DNA of 64,000 nt from Streptomyces zagrosensis (GCF_014203645.1 NZ_JACHJL010000004.1:248001-312000), one strand, 5' to 3'; shown: positions 1-11,091, counted from the stretch's first letter. Translations and numbers: made by a program. The notes: generated from the sequence alone by a model not told the origin.

Positions 1-261
1 CGCCCAGCGCCCTCCCGCACCCTTCGCAGCATTGGCCACCAGTGACCATTCGTAGCTATTAGTGACCATTGCTGAGCGCTGCTGAGCGCCATTGGTCATC
101 GCTGTACGCCGTCCATGACCGCTCTCGCTGCGGTGCGCCAGCGCGCCCCCGAGCCACGGCGGCGCTGGGGCCCCGCTGAGGGCCCGGAGCCCTGCTGAGG
201 GCACCCGGCACACCCCGCACCCGCTGGGCAGATGGGCCGCACCAGCGGGCCGACCGGGAGA

Positions 262-1755
<1,494 letters not shown>

Positions 1756-2009
1756 GGGTGCGGAACCTTTCTTGCGAGACGGCACGCGGATACGCGGGCG
1801 CAGCGCGGACACGGACACGGACACGGCAACTTCGGGTGGTGCGGGTGGTGCGGGTGGTGCGGGATGTACGGGTTGCTGCGGGTGCTGCGGGATGTACGGG
1901 TTAGCGCGGGAGGTGCGGACGGTTGCGAGGCGGGTTGTCCGGGCAGCGGGGCCCGCGCCCCGATACCAGCGAAGTGGGCGCCGGACGTCGTCACAAGTAG
2001 GGGCATGGG
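1756..2009. repeat. Intergenic micro-repeats between mmsA and iolD
   Basis: No gene is seen here. The spacer holds a GGACAC hexamer run near 1807-1825, three tandem copies of GGGTGGTGC (1834-1860) and a 14 bp direct repeat GGGATGTACGGGTT at 1861-1874 and 1889-1902. It is unusually long and repetitive for a gap inside an operon and resembles the repeats in other gaps of this window. Confidence 0.7.
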
Positions 2010-3887
2010 TCACAAGTGGTGGCGGCGGGTGGCCACTTGACGCTCGTACTCCTTCCGCGCCTCGATCGCCGCTGGCCTCGTTGCCGCCTCGGCGACTGGA
2101 ACATCCCACCACGCCTGGGCGCCCGGAGCGCTAGACACTGTGTCGGCCGTTTCGGTCTCCACATAGACACATGTGGGCCGGTCGGAGCCGCGAGCCGTGG
2201 CGACCGCGGTACGTAGCTCACCGACCGTCGCCGCGCGCAGCACCTCGATGCCCAGGCTCGCCGCATTGGCGGCCAGATCGACCGGCAGCGGCCGACCCGT
2301 GTACGTACGGTCGGCGGCCCGAAAGCGGTACGCGGTACCGAACCGCTCGCCACCGGTCGCCTCGGACAGGCCACCGATGGAGGCGTAGCCGTGGTTTTGG
2401 ATCAGCACGATGTTGATGTTGACGCCCTCTTGGACCGCGGTGACAATCTCGGTGGGCATCATCAGATACGTACCATCGCCGACCAACGCCCACACCGGCC
2501 GGTTAGGGGCTGCAAGGCGGACACCGATCGCGGCCGGGATCTCGTAGCCCATGCAGGAGTAGCCGTACTCCAGGTGGTATTGGCGCGGGGAACGAGCGCG
2601 CCACAGCTTGTGGAGGTCGCCGGGGAGCGACCCGGCCGCGTTGATCACCACGTCCTGATCGCCGACGACCCCGTCGAGCACACCGAGCACCTGTGTCTGC
2701 GTGGGCCGCGCAGCCTCGTCCGGTGTGGCGTACGCGCGCTCGACGACCTCCTCCCAACGGGCCCGGCCCGCCGCGTACTCCCCCTCGTACTCGCTGGGCA
2801 CCCGGTGCCCGTGCAGCGCGTCGGCAAGCGCCTCAAGGCCCGCGCGAGCGTCGCAGGCCACCGACAGTGCGGCCAGCTTGTGCCCGTCGAAGTCGGCGAT
2901 GTTGAGGTTGACGAAGCGGACGGCGGGGTCCGCGAACAGCGTCGCCGATGCGGTGGTGAAGTCGGAGTAGCGCGTACCGACGCCGATGACGAGGTCGGCG
3001 GTACGGGCGAGGTCGTTGGCGACGGCGGTGCCGGTATGCCCGATGCCGCCGACGTCGGCCGGATGGTCATGACGCAGCGAGCCCTTGCCGGCCTGGGTGG
3101 ACGCCACCGGGATGCCGGTGGCGTCGATGAACGCGCGCAGCGCGTCCTCGGCCTCGCTGTGGTGGACGCCGCCACCCGCGATGAGCAGGGGCCGCCGGGC
3201 GGCCCGTACCGCCTGCGCTGCGGCGGCCAGCGCGGCGGCATCGGGCGCAGGCCGGCGAACGTGCCACACCCGCTCGGCGAAGAATGCCTCGGGCCAGTCG
3301 TACGCCTCGGCCTGCACATCCTGCGGCAGCGCGAGGGTCACCGCGCCGGTCTCCACCGGGTCGCTCAGCACCCGCATGGCCTGAAGGGCGGCGGAAATCA
3401 GCGCCTCGGGGCGGGTGACGCGGTCGAAGTAGCGGGAGACGGGACGCAGCACGTCATTGACGGAGACGTCGCCCGCGTACGGCACTTCGAGCTGCTGGAG
3501 CACCGGGTCGGCGGGCCGGGTGGCGAAGGCGTCGCCGGGCAGCAGGAGCACCGGCAGACGGTTGATGGTGGCCAGCGCCGCGCCGGTGACGAGGTTGGTG
3601 GCGCCGGGGCCGATGGAGGTGGTGACGGCCTGCGCGGCGAGTCGGTCCGACTGCCGCGCGAAACCGACTGCGGCATGCACCATCGCCTGCTCGTTACGGC
3701 CCTGGAGGTACGGCATAACGGCGTCGCCGGTCTCTAGCAAGGCCTGCCCGATCCCAGCCACGTTGCCGTGGCCGAAGATGCCCCAGCAGGCGTTGATCAG
3801 ACGATGCCTGCGACCGTCGCGCTCGGTGTGCTGCACGGCCAAGAACTCGATCAGGGCCTGCGCCACGGTCAGGCGTCGGGTGCTCAT
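2010..3887 (-). CDS. iolD: 3D-(3,5/4)-trihydroxycyclohexane-1,2-dione hydrolase
   Basis: This 625-residue thiamine diphosphate enzyme opens the ring of the diketo-inositol intermediate to give 5-deoxyglucuronate. The three-domain ThDP fold is complete. The N-terminal PYR domain begins MSTRRLTVAQALIEFLAVQH, a central domain follows, and the C-terminal PP domain has the GDG...IQNH cofactor motif near residue 465 (VGDGTYLMM, then VLIQNHGYASIGG). Length matches the IolD family. Its ATG overlaps the end of iolB by four bases (ATGA), so the two are probably translationally coupled. No truncation or odd residue was noticed. Confidence 0.95.
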   Translation of the reverse strand: MSTRRLTVAQALIEFLAVQHTERDGRRHRLINACWGIFGHGNVAGIGQALLETGDAVMPYLQGRNEQAMVHAAVGFARQSDRLAAQAVTTSIGPGATNLVTGAALATINRLPVLLLPGDAFATRPADPVLQQLEVPYAGDVSVNDVLRPVSRYFDRVTRPEALISAALQAMRVLSDPVETGAVTLALPQDVQAEAYDWPEAFFAERVWHVRRPAPDAAALAAAAQAVRAARRPLLIAGGGVHHSEAEDALRAFIDATGIPVASTQAGKGSLRHDHPADVGGIGHTGTAVANDLARTADLVIGVGTRYSDFTTASATLFADPAVRFVNLNIADFDGHKLAALSVACDARAGLEALADALHGHRVPSEYEGEYAAGRARWEEVVERAYATPDEAARPTQTQVLGVLDGVVGDQDVVINAAGSLPGDLHKLWRARSPRQYHLEYGYSCMGYEIPAAIGVRLAAPNRPVWALVGDGTYLMMPTEIVTAVQEGVNINIVLIQNHGYASIGGLSEATGGERFGTAYRFRAADRTYTGRPLPVDLAANAASLGIEVLRAATVGELRTAVATARGSDRPTCVYVETETADTVSSAPGAQAWWDVPVAEAATRPAAIEARKEYERQVATRRHHL

Positions 3888-4879
3888 CGGGCGTCTCCTG
3901 TCGGCGGGCTGGCTGATCTGGCTGGGCTGGCTGGGTTAGCTGAACTGGCTGGGCTCGATGGACTGGACAGGCTCGGCGGGTGGCCCCCCGGGCGTGGGGC
4001 GGTGTAGAAGGGGAGTCGGGGATCGACGGGCTGCTCGGGCCAGGTACCCCGAATCCAGGCGTGGTCGGGGTGATCGCGGATCAACCAGGCACGCTCGGCG
4101 CCGGGCCCTGCCATGACGTTGAGGTAGTACAGGTGATGGCCCGGGGCGGCGATGGATGGACCGTGCCAGCCGTCAGGGATCAGCACGGCATCGCCGGTAC
4201 GCACCTCGGCGAGCACGTCGGTCTCCCTGCCCGGCCCGGAAGGCGTCACGCGCTGGTAGCCGAGCCCGGGTGTGCCGTGCGCGTCGGCGATCTCGAAGTA
4301 GTAGATCTCCTCCAGCTCAGACTCCTCGCCAGGACGGCACTCATCGTGCTTGTGCGGCGGGTAGGAAGACCAGTTGCCGCCGGGGGTGAGCACCTCAACG
4401 GCGATGAGCTTGTCGCACGCGAACACCCCGGCCGCACCGAAGTTGTTGACCTGCCGGGAGCAGGCGCCGGTACCGCGCAACTCCACCGGGACGGCGGAGG
4501 CCGGCCCGTAGCGGGCAGGCAACGCCTGCTCACAGCGGGCCCCCGTCAGCGCGAACCGGCCCCCCGCCACACTGGTGATGCGGGCGTGGGCATCGCGCGG
4601 CAGATACGCGAAGTCGGTGACGCCGCTGAATACGTTCTCCCGGCCGTGCAGGTCGAACACGTCCGCACCAGTGGACACCGTGCAACCACCGGACAGCGGC
4701 AGCACGATCCACTCACTTTCGCCGGTGACCAACTCGTGTGTACCGCCGGGCGGCAGGTCGAGCACGCGCAACGAGGAGTAGCCCCAACCCGCGCGCTTGG
4801 GGTCAATGGCGAGGGAGTACGGGCCATCGGCCGCGCTATGGGCCGGTAGGTGAAAACTTTGTGGGGTGGTGGCGGTCAT
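3884..4879 (-). CDS. iolB: 5-deoxy-glucuronate isomerase
   Basis: This 331-residue two-domain cupin isomerises 5-deoxyglucuronate to 5-dehydro-2-deoxygluconate. Recognisable stretches are GWGYSSLRVLDLPPGGTHEL, SYPPHKHDE (a likely metal-binding cupin motif) and GWHGPSIAAPGHHLYYLNVMAG, in the family order. I choose the ATG at 4879 (MTATTPQSFHLPAHS). The open frame upstream is low-complexity and runs into the preceding aldolase gene. The last codons contain a proline/serine-rich tail of about 35 residues (PGGHPPSLSSPSSPASSAN...) beyond the normal family end. That tail sits over repetitive DNA near 3920-3980 and is one of many low-complexity extensions here. Confidence 0.94.
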   Translation of the reverse strand: MTATTPQSFHLPAHSAADGPYSLAIDPKRAGWGYSSLRVLDLPPGGTHELVTGESEWIVLPLSGGCTVSTGADVFDLHGRENVFSGVTDFAYLPRDAHARITSVAGGRFALTGARCEQALPARYGPASAVPVELRGTGACSRQVNNFGAAGVFACDKLIAVEVLTPGGNWSSYPPHKHDECRPGEESELEEIYYFEIADAHGTPGLGYQRVTPSGPGRETDVLAEVRTGDAVLIPDGWHGPSIAAPGHHLYYLNVMAGPGAERAWLIRDHPDHAWIRGTWPEQPVDPRLPFYTAPRPGGHPPSLSSPSSPASSANPASPARSASPPTGDAR

Positions 4880-4908
4880 GCGATCAAGTCTCCTGCGGAA
4901 GGCGGCGG

Positions 4909-5796
4909 TTACAGCAGTCCTACGGCGGTGTCCACGGCGGCGGCGACATCTCCATCCGCCGGATAGAGCAATGAGCGACCGACCACAAGGCCCTGGACGG
5001 TGGGTAGCTTCAGCGCGTGCCGCCACTTTTCGTATGCCCGCTCCTGGTCCTTGACGTCCTTGCCCACGTCGCCACCGAGCAGGACGGCGGGCAGCGTCGA
5101 GGTCTCCATGACCCGCGCCATGTCCTCCGGGTCATCGGTGACCGGCACCTTGAGCCAGGTGTACGCGGAGGTCCCGGCAAGCCCCGAGGCGATGGCGATG
5201 GACCGGGTGATGGCGTGGGCGCTCAGATCGTTGCGCACCCTCCCCGCGACCCGGCGGGAGATGAACGGCTCCACGAAGACCGGCAACCGGTGCGCCGCCA
5301 TATCGTCGATGGCCCGTGCGGCGGAATGCAGAGTGTCGAGCGAGCCGGGGTCCTCGTAGTCGATGCGCAGCAGCAGCTTCCCTGCGTCGAACCCGAGCCG
5401 GGCCACATCCTGGGCACGATGACCCGTGAACCGGTCATCCAGCTCGAAACCCGCCCCCGCCAGCCCGCCTCGGTTCATCGAACCGATCGCGACCTTGTCC
5501 TCCAGCGCGCCGATGAGCAGCAGGTCCTCCAGGATGTCGGCGGTGCCGAGCACTCCATCAACGCCGGGCCGAGAGAGCGCAAGGCACAGCCGTTCCAGCA
5601 GGTCCGCCCGATTGGCCATGGCCAACTCACGGCCCCCGACCGCTAGCGCCCCCCGCGCCGGATGGTCCGCGGCGATGATCAAAAGCCGCCCACTGGTCCC
5701 GATCAACGGCCGCCTGGCCCGGCGCCCAGCGGCCTCCTCAATGGCCTCGGGATGCCGAGTCCGCACCTTCACGATGTCGGAGATACGGATAGTCAA
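4909..5796 (-). CDS. Class I aldolase-like (beta/alpha)8 protein of the inositol operon (Cgl0159-type)
   Basis: This 295-residue protein belongs to a TIM-barrel group found in actinobacterial inositol operons (Cgl0159-like, related to DhnA-type aldolases). It probably cleaves 6-phospho-5-dehydro-2-deoxygluconate to dihydroxyacetone phosphate and malonate semialdehyde, the step between IolC and MmsA; that is inferred from position. Visible features are LLIIAADHPARGAL near the N-terminus, LLLRIDYEDPGS in the middle, YTWLKVPVTDDPEDM with a candidate Schiff-base lysine, and GVVGRSLLYP-type phosphate-binding sequence near the C-terminus. It lies 29 bp upstream of iolB in the same direction. No other aldolase candidate occurs in the cluster. 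Confidence 0.85.
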   Translation of the reverse strand: MTIRISDIVKVRTRHPEAIEEAAGRRARRPLIGTSGRLLIIAADHPARGALAVGGRELAMANRADLLERLCLALSRPGVDGVLGTADILEDLLLIGALEDKVAIGSMNRGGLAGAGFELDDRFTGHRAQDVARLGFDAGKLLLRIDYEDPGSLDTLHSAARAIDDMAAHRLPVFVEPFISRRVAGRVRNDLSAHAITRSIAIASGLAGTSAYTWLKVPVTDDPEDMARVMETSTLPAVLLGGDVGKDVKDQERAYEKWRHALKLPTVQGLVVGRSLLYPADGDVAAAVDTAVGLL

Positions 5797-6261
5797 GGGA
5801 AAGCTCTCTCTCGCTGGTCAGGGGCGCGGACCAGGACCGCCGCCGGGGACCGGCGGTACTGGCGCGGGCGGTGCGGACGGTGCTGGCGGTGCTGGCGGTG
5901 CTGGCGGTGCTGGCGCTAGTCGGACGGGAACGGGCCGTATGGGAGGGGCGGCATGGGAAGGGGCGGCAGGAGGTGCGTGGCCGCCGCGGCGGGGGTGCGG
6001 GAGCTCCAACCGACGGGTGCACGGCGGCAGGTGCACGGCGACAGGTCGGCAATTGGCAGGGGTCCGGGCGGGCAGGGGTCCGGGCGGGCAGGGGTCCGGG
6101 CGGGCCGTCCCGGGGCGATGGCTCGGCGGCCGAGGTGGTGCCGGGCCGCGACGAGACACCGCCGGGGCCATGCGTCGCCGGGTCGGAAGCGACAAGTGGT
6201 CCACACGGCGCTCCTTGTATGCCTCAACCCGCTTCTGACCTGGTCCGACGGTTAACTCCCG
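5797..6261. repeat. Gene-free spacer with two tandem-repeat tracts
   Basis: The 465 bp between iolC and the aldolase gene hold no convincing ORF. Four perfect copies of GGTGCTGGC occupy 5879-5914, and three near-perfect 16 bp copies of GGGGTCCGGGCGGGCA occupy 6059-6105. A gap this large inside a catabolic operon is unusual. I see no clear terminator or promoter, so iolC and the downstream genes may still be cotranscribed. Confidence 0.7.
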
Positions 6262-7251
6262 TCATGATCGCTGAAGGAGATCCGCCACCTCCTTCGGCGT
6301 TGGCATCGCGGATGAACACGCCAGCCGAGAGGCGACCAGGGCACCTGCCGCATTGGCATGGCGCATGGTGCGCTCCAACTCCCAGCCGGCGAGCAACCCA
6401 TGGCACAGCGAGCCGCCGAACGCATCTCCCGCGCCCAGCCCGTTGACCACCTTTACGGACACGGATGGCATCTCGACGGTGGTGCCGTCGCGGTGCACGG
6501 CCAGGACGCCCGCCGGGCCCTGTTTGACGACGGCAAGCTCGACACCGGCGTCAAGGAGCGCGCGGGCCGCCGCGTGCGGCTCGCGCTCGCCGGTGGCGAT
6601 CTCACACTCATCGAGGTTGCCGACTGCGACGGTGGCGTACTGGAGCGCTTCGGCGTAGTACGGCCTTGCCTCCTGCGGGTCTCGCCAGAACATCGGCCGC
6701 CAGTCAAGGTCGAAGATGGTGGCGGTCTGGACGGCCGGGGCCGAGCTGGCGACGGTGCTCCCGGACTGGTCCGCGAAACGTGCGGCGAGCGCGGCAAGCG
6801 TTGCCGTGCGGCTGGGCTCCGCGCACAGACCGGTGCCGGTCATCCAGAAGACCCGTGCCGCGCGCACCGCGTCCACATCGAGCTCGTGTGGATGAATTTC
6901 CAGATCGGGGGCCTTGGGCTGGCGGTAGAAGTACAGCGGGAAGTTGTCGGGCGGAAAGATTTCGCAGAAGGTGACCGGTGTCGGGTACTCCTCGACACCG
7001 GTCACCCATCGGTCGTCCACGCCGAACTCACGCAACGCCTGGTGGATGTACGCGCCGAACGGGTCCTCACCAGTGCGGCTAATCACCGCGCTCCTGCGGC
7101 CGAGTCGGGCTGCCGCCACCGCGACATTGGTCGCAGAGCCGCCGAGGTACTTCCCGAATGTCTCCACGTGCTCCAACGGCACGCCGATCTGCAACGGGTA
7201 GATATCGACTCCGATGCGGCCCATCGTGATCAGGTCGTACGGCTCCGTCAT
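6262..7251 (-). CDS. iolC: 5-dehydro-2-deoxygluconokinase
   Basis: This 329-residue PfkB-family kinase phosphorylates 5-dehydro-2-deoxygluconate with ATP. It has the N-terminal MGRIGVDIYPLQIGVPLE signature, the substrate-lid sequence KYLGGSATNVAVAAARLG and the C-terminal catalytic motif NGLGAGDAFGGSL near residue 273, where the Asp is the base. The ATG at 7251 has a good GAAGGGG Shine-Dalgarno; the longer frame to 7308 lacks one. It is the first gene of the leftward inositol operon and faces the rightward genes across the shared control region. Confidence 0.95.
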   Translation of the reverse strand: MTEPYDLITMGRIGVDIYPLQIGVPLEHVETFGKYLGGSATNVAVAAARLGRRSAVISRTGEDPFGAYIHQALREFGVDDRWVTGVEEYPTPVTFCEIFPPDNFPLYFYRQPKAPDLEIHPHELDVDAVRAARVFWMTGTGLCAEPSRTATLAALAARFADQSGSTVASSAPAVQTATIFDLDWRPMFWRDPQEARPYYAEALQYATVAVGNLDECEIATGEREPHAAARALLDAGVELAVVKQGPAGVLAVHRDGTTVEMPSVSVKVVNGLGAGDAFGGSLCHGLLAGWELERTMRHANAAGALVASRLACSSAMPTPKEVADLLQRS

Positions 7252-7518
7252 GCTCGCCCCTTCGTTACAGCCAGCAAACTCAGCAACAGGTCTAATCGCG
7301 ACGCCCACAACCTGTCAATAGTTTGTCCTGACATAAGAACGCACCGCTTGCGCACCACTTGCCCATTTGACCTTACATCCTTATGTCAGGACTAAGTCTT
7401 GACAGTCATGGAGGCGACGGGAAAGCTACCCACCAACCCCCGCCCACCGATACGCACCCGGCCCCGCGAAGGGAATCCCACGATCCGGTCACGACGACCG
7501 GCGAAAGGAGAGCGCCAT
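7252..7518. promoter_or_regulatory. Divergent inositol-cluster control region
   Basis: The 267 bp between iolC and the rightward genes must hold both promoters. It contains GTCCTGACATAAG at 7325-7337 and its exact 13 bp inverted copy CTTATGTCAGGAC at 7380-7392. Each arm centres on a TGTCNNGACA-like palindrome (7324-7333 and 7384-7393), and a third related site, AGTCTTGACA, lies at 7395-7404. The spacing and symmetry suggest a repressor, such as a GntR-type inositol regulator, binding several sites and controlling both directions. No regulator gene adjoins the cluster. Confidence 0.75.
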
Positions 7519-8442
7519 ATGGCCGCTGCCCACCAGCCCCTCACCACCGCCCTAAACCGCATCCGGGTCGGGTCAGCGCCCGACTCCTGGGGTGTCTGGT
7601 TTCCCAGCGACACCCAACAGACGCCGTGGCGGCGCTTCCTCGATGAGGTGACCGAGGCCGGATATGAGTGGATCGAACTCGGCCCCTACGGCTATCTGCC
7701 CACCGACCCCGCCCGACTGACCGAGGAGACCGCCCAACGCGGCCTCAAAGTCTCCGCCGGCACCGTTTTCACCGCGCTGCATCGCGGACCGGCCGTATGG
7801 GATGCGACTTGGGACCACGTCGCGCAGGTGGCCGCGCTGACGCGGGCCATGGGCGCCCGCCACCTCGTGGTCATCCCCGCCTTCTGGCGCGATGACAAGA
7901 CCGCCGAACTCATCGAGAGCCCGGAACTGACCGTGGCCCAATGGCACGAGCTGACCGCCGGCATGGAGCGCCTTGCCCACCAGGTGCGCGACCGCTACGG
8001 CCTGGACATCGTCGTCCACCCGCACGCCGACACACACATTGACGGTGAGGAGAACGTGACCCGCTTCCTCGACGCCACCGACCCCGAACTGGTCAGCCTG
8101 TGTCTGGACACCGGGCACTACAGCTATTGCGGTGGCGACAGCGTCAAGCTGATCGAAACCTACGGCGAGCGGATCGGCTACCTGCACCTCAAACAGGTCG
8201 ATCCGGTGATCCTCTCGGACGTGGTCAAAAACGAGATTCCGTTCGGCCCCGCCGTGCAGCGTGGCGTGATGTGCGAACCACCGGCCGGAGTACCCGCTCT
8301 GGAACCGGTCCTCATCGCTGCCCAGGGCCTTGGCATCGACCTGTTCGCCATCGTGGAACAGGACATGTACCCCTGCCCACCCGACCAGCCGTTTGCGATC
8401 GCCCAGCGCACCCGCCGCTATCTGCGCGGCTGCGGCGCCTGA
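7519..8442 (+). CDS. IolE/IolH-like sugar phosphate isomerase/epimerase (TIM barrel)
   Basis: This 307-residue AP-endonuclease-2-like TIM barrel probably acts on an inositol intermediate, either as 2-keto-myo-inositol dehydratase (IolE role) or as an IolH/IolI-type isomerase. It starts with GSAPDSWGVWFP, then EAGYEWIELGPYGYLPTD. Metal-binding stretches follow: VHPHADTHID, CLDTGHYSYCGGD, YLHLKQVDP and FAIVEQDMYP. I use the ATG at 7519, which has an AAGGAG site 8-9 bp upstream. The frame is open back to 7399, but that part overlaps the operator sites and is not protein-like. It is the first rightward gene, 111 bp before iolG. No other IolE candidate lies in the cluster. Confidence 0.85.
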   Translation: MAAAHQPLTTALNRIRVGSAPDSWGVWFPSDTQQTPWRRFLDEVTEAGYEWIELGPYGYLPTDPARLTEETAQRGLKVSAGTVFTALHRGPAVWDATWDHVAQVAALTRAMGARHLVVIPAFWRDDKTAELIESPELTVAQWHELTAGMERLAHQVRDRYGLDIVVHPHADTHIDGEENVTRFLDATDPELVSLCLDTGHYSYCGGDSVKLIETYGERIGYLHLKQVDPVILSDVVKNEIPFGPAVQRGVMCEPPAGVPALEPVLIAAQGLGIDLFAIVEQDMYPCPPDQPFAIAQRTRRYLRGCGA

Positions 8443-8553
8443 CCCATCGTCCGCGCCACACCGGATGGCACGATCACACCAGTCACAGCAGCTGCACCAG
8501 CACCTGTGCGTACCCCGTACGCCCCCGTCCGCACCGCAGAGGAGTAAGAGCAC

Positions 8554-9573
8554 ATGCCGCAGCAGGGAACGCTCGGGGTCGCCGTCATCGGCACCGGCCG
8601 CATGGGCGCGGACCACGTACGCCGCATCGACGAGGTCACCAACGGGGCCCGGGTCGCCGCCGTCGTGGACATCGACGCGGAGCGGGCCAAGTCGATCGCG
8701 GACCGCATCGAGGGCTGCTCCGCCTATACCGAACCTGCCGCGGCCATGGCCTCCCCCGACGTGGACGCCCTCCTCATCGCCTCGCCCGGCCCCGCCCACG
8801 AAGCCGCGGTGCTCCAAGCGTTCGAGCATGACCTGCCCGTGCTCTGTGAGAAGCCGCTGACTCCGGACGCCGCGTCCGCGCTGCGGCTCATCGAAGCGGA
8901 GCAACGCCTGGGCCACCGCCGTGTACAAGTCGGCTTCATGCGCCGCTACGACGCCGACTTCACGCGGCTCAAGTCGCTCTTGGACGCGAAGGAGTTCGGC
9001 CGCGCCTTGATGCTGCACTGCCAGCACCGCAACGCCTCCACTCCCCCCGGCTTCACCAGCCAGATGATGATCAACGACTCGGTTGTGCATGAGATCGATA
9101 CCACCCGCTGGCTGCTCGACCAGGAGATCACCGCCGTCACCGTGCTCCGGCCCACCCCCTCCACCGCGGCCCCTCAAAACCTGAGCGACCCCCAACTGGT
9201 GCTCTTCGAGACCTCCGGCGGCGCGGTCGTCGATGTCGAGATCTTCGTCAACTGCGGTTTCGGTTACCAGGTGCGCTGTGAGGCGGTCTGCGAGACCGGC
9301 AGCGCCCGGGTCGGCGAGGAGTCCGGGTTGCTCACCAGTTCCGCGGGACGCTGGGGCGGAGCCGTCCCCCAGGACTTCGTGGACCGCTTCGCGGACGCCT
9401 ACGACCGGCAAGTACAGCGCTGGGTGGACGCCACCCGGCGCGGCGAGATCGAGGGCCCAAGTTGCTGGGACGGCTACGCCGCGGCAGCCGTCTGCGAGGC
9501 AGGCGTCAACGCCCAGGCCATCGGCCGGCGCACCACCGCAGAACTGATCGAACGCCCCGCCCTCTACCGCTAG
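8554..9573 (+). CDS. iolG: Inositol 2-dehydrogenase, Gfo/Idh/MocA family
   Basis: This 339-residue NAD(H)-dependent oxidoreductase probably oxidises myo-inositol to 2-keto-myo-inositol, the entry step of the pathway. It has the Rossmann motif [13 protein letters not shown] at the N-terminus, the family signature CEKPLT near residue 100, and [14 protein letters not shown] in the C-terminal domain, which carries the catalytic His/Asp face. The ATG at 8554 follows a GAGGAG site. It lies in the same direction as, and is probably cotranscribed with, the TIM-barrel gene. Substrate choice within the Gfo/Idh/MocA family cannot be settled from sequence, but the context favours inositol. Confidence 0.9.
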   Translation: MPQQGTLGVAVIGTGRMGADHVRRIDEVTNGARVAAVVDIDAERAKSIADRIEGCSAYTEPAAAMASPDVDALLIASPGPAHEAAVLQAFEHDLPVLCEKPLTPDAASALRLIEAEQRLGHRRVQVGFMRRYDADFTRLKSLLDAKEFGRALMLHCQHRNASTPPGFTSQMMINDSVVHEIDTTRWLLDQEITAVTVLRPTPSTAAPQNLSDPQLVLFETSGGAVVDVEIFVNCGFGYQVRCEAVCETGSARVGEESGLLTSSAGRWGGAVPQDFVDRFADAYDRQVQRWVDATRRGEIEGPSCWDGYAAAAVCEAGVNAQAIGRRTTAELIERPALYR

Positions 9574-10071
9574 CCTTGCCCGCCTCCCCCCACCACCGCA
9601 CCCCAGCCCTCGCACCAGACCCCCCGGCCCCGCTCGCGCCCTGACCGACCTTGGCCTGTCCCACGGCCTGTCCCACGGCCTGTCCCACGGGCTCCGCCGC
9701 CTCACGCGAGTCGCCCCCACCCCACCCCACTGCCGACGCCTCCCGGCGATGGGGTGTCTCCCGCGTGCCGCCGGAGCGCGATGAGCTACCCCGTCTTCGT
9801 GAGGCAGACAACGAGTTCCTTGGGGACGCCGGGCCTTCCGGTGGTGATCGACCCCCCAGGCCCCAGCCCGGTGTGCTGCCCAGTCGGGCTGAAGGGCATC
9901 GTCTCGATCGTCTTCTGCGTGCGCTAGCCGCCGCAGGCCAAGGGCATGGCGCTGGAAGAACCGGCGGAGAGCCTGCACCGGGCCGCGCCGGCCGCACCCG
10001 GCACCACCCACGGTGCTCATCCCTCGCCACGCAGCACGAACCCCCCACTCATACAGACGGGAACACACCCC
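9574..10071. other. Gene-poor spacer with 12 bp tandem repeat and one small ORF
   Basis: The 498 bp between the two dehydrogenase genes carry three perfect copies of GGCCTGTCCCAC at 9653-9688. A 48-codon ORF at 9781-9927 (ATG AGC TAC ...) has strongly G/C-ending third positions but no convincing Shine-Dalgarno and no family I recognise. It may be a small gene, a gene remnant or chance. No hairpin that clearly ends transcription was found. Confidence 0.45.
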
Positions 10072-11091
10072 ATGCGCATCGGATTCCTTGGCGCTGGACG
10101 GATCGGCTCCTTCCACGCCGCCACACTGGCCGCCATGGACGGAGTCAGCGACTTGGTGATCGGCGACGCGGACGGCACCCGGGCCACCATGCTCGCCCAG
10201 GCCATCGGCGCCCGGGCGGTGGCAACGGTGGATGACGTCTTCGCGGCACGGCCCGACGCCATGGTGATCGCCACCGCGACCGCATCGCACGCCCACCTGA
10301 TCACCCGCGCGGCCCGCGCCGGGCTGCCCACCTACTGCGAAAAGCCCATCGCGCTGGACCTGGCGGGGACCATCGGCGCGCTGCGTGAGGCCGAGGCAGC
10401 AGGCACTTTGTTGCAGCTGGGGTTCCAGCGCCGGTTCGACGCGGGTTACCTGGCGGCGCGACAGGCCGTGCAGCAGGGCGCGTTGGGGCGGCTGCACACC
10501 ATCCGCGCCATCACCTCGGACCCAACACCACCGCCGCCCGAGTTCTTGCCCCTGTCGGGCGGTCTGATCCGGGACTGCCTGGTGCACGACTTCGACGCCG
10601 TGCGGTGGCTGACCGGACGCGAGGTGACCGAGGTATTCGCCACCGGCTCGGCGTGCGGCGCCGAGTTCTTCCGCACGGCGGGAGATGTGGACACCGCTGC
10701 CGCGCTGCTCACCCTCGACGACGGCACACTGGTCACGGCGACCGCCACCCGCTACAACGGCGCCGGCTATGACGTCCGCATGGAGCTCTCCGGCGAACGC
10801 GACCAGCTCGTGGTCGGCCTGGGCGACCGCACCCCCTTCTCCTCCGTCGAGCCCACCGGAGCCCCCGCCCCGCAGCACCCATGGACCGGCTTCCTGGATC
10901 GGTTCGACGCCGCCTACCGGGCGGAGTTGGCCGCCTTCGTGCAAGCCGCGCGTGGTGAAGCGCCGAACCCGTGCTCCGGCCAGGAGGCGTTGAACGCCCT
11001 GCTGGTAGCAGAAGCTTGCGAGCTTTCGCGTCATGAACACCGCCCCGTTCGCCTTACCGAGATCCAGCAACGCATGCCTGATGTTTCATAA
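10072..11091 (+). CDS. Second inositol-dehydrogenase-like oxidoreductase, Gfo/Idh/MocA family
   Basis: This 339-residue paralogue of the gene at 8554 has an N-terminal Rossmann motif (RIGFLGAGRIGSFH), CEKPIALD near residue 92 and LVHDFDAVRWLTGRE in the catalytic half. It is probably a myo-, scyllo- or chiro-inositol dehydrogenase, or acts on a related polyol, widening the substrate range of the cluster. The ATG at 10072 gives the expected family N-terminus. The open frame back to 9946 reads as low-complexity sequence, and the Shine-Dalgarno (ACGGGA) is weak. It is separated from iolG by a 498 bp repetitive gap, so it may have its own promoter. Confidence 0.87.
   Translation: MRIGFLGAGRIGSFHAATLAAMDGVSDLVIGDADGTRATMLAQAIGARAVATVDDVFAARPDAMVIATATASHAHLITRAARAGLPTYCEKPIALDLAGTIGALREAEAAGTLLQLGFQRRFDAGYLAARQAVQQGALGRLHTIRAITSDPTPPPPEFLPLSGGLIRDCLVHDFDAVRWLTGREVTEVFATGSACGAEFFRTAGDVDTAAALLTLDDGTLVTATATRYNGAGYDVRMELSGERDQLVVGLGDRTPFSSVEPTGAPAPQHPWTGFLDRFDAAYRAELAAFVQAARGEAPNPCSGQEALNALLVAEACELSRHEHRPVRLTEIQQRMPDVS

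Noticed and set aside
7573..11070. An 1165-codon open frame on the minus strand across the inositol dehydrogenase genes.
   Set aside because: It is the antisense of three good genes. High GC makes long false frames common, and its product has no domain or ribosome site.
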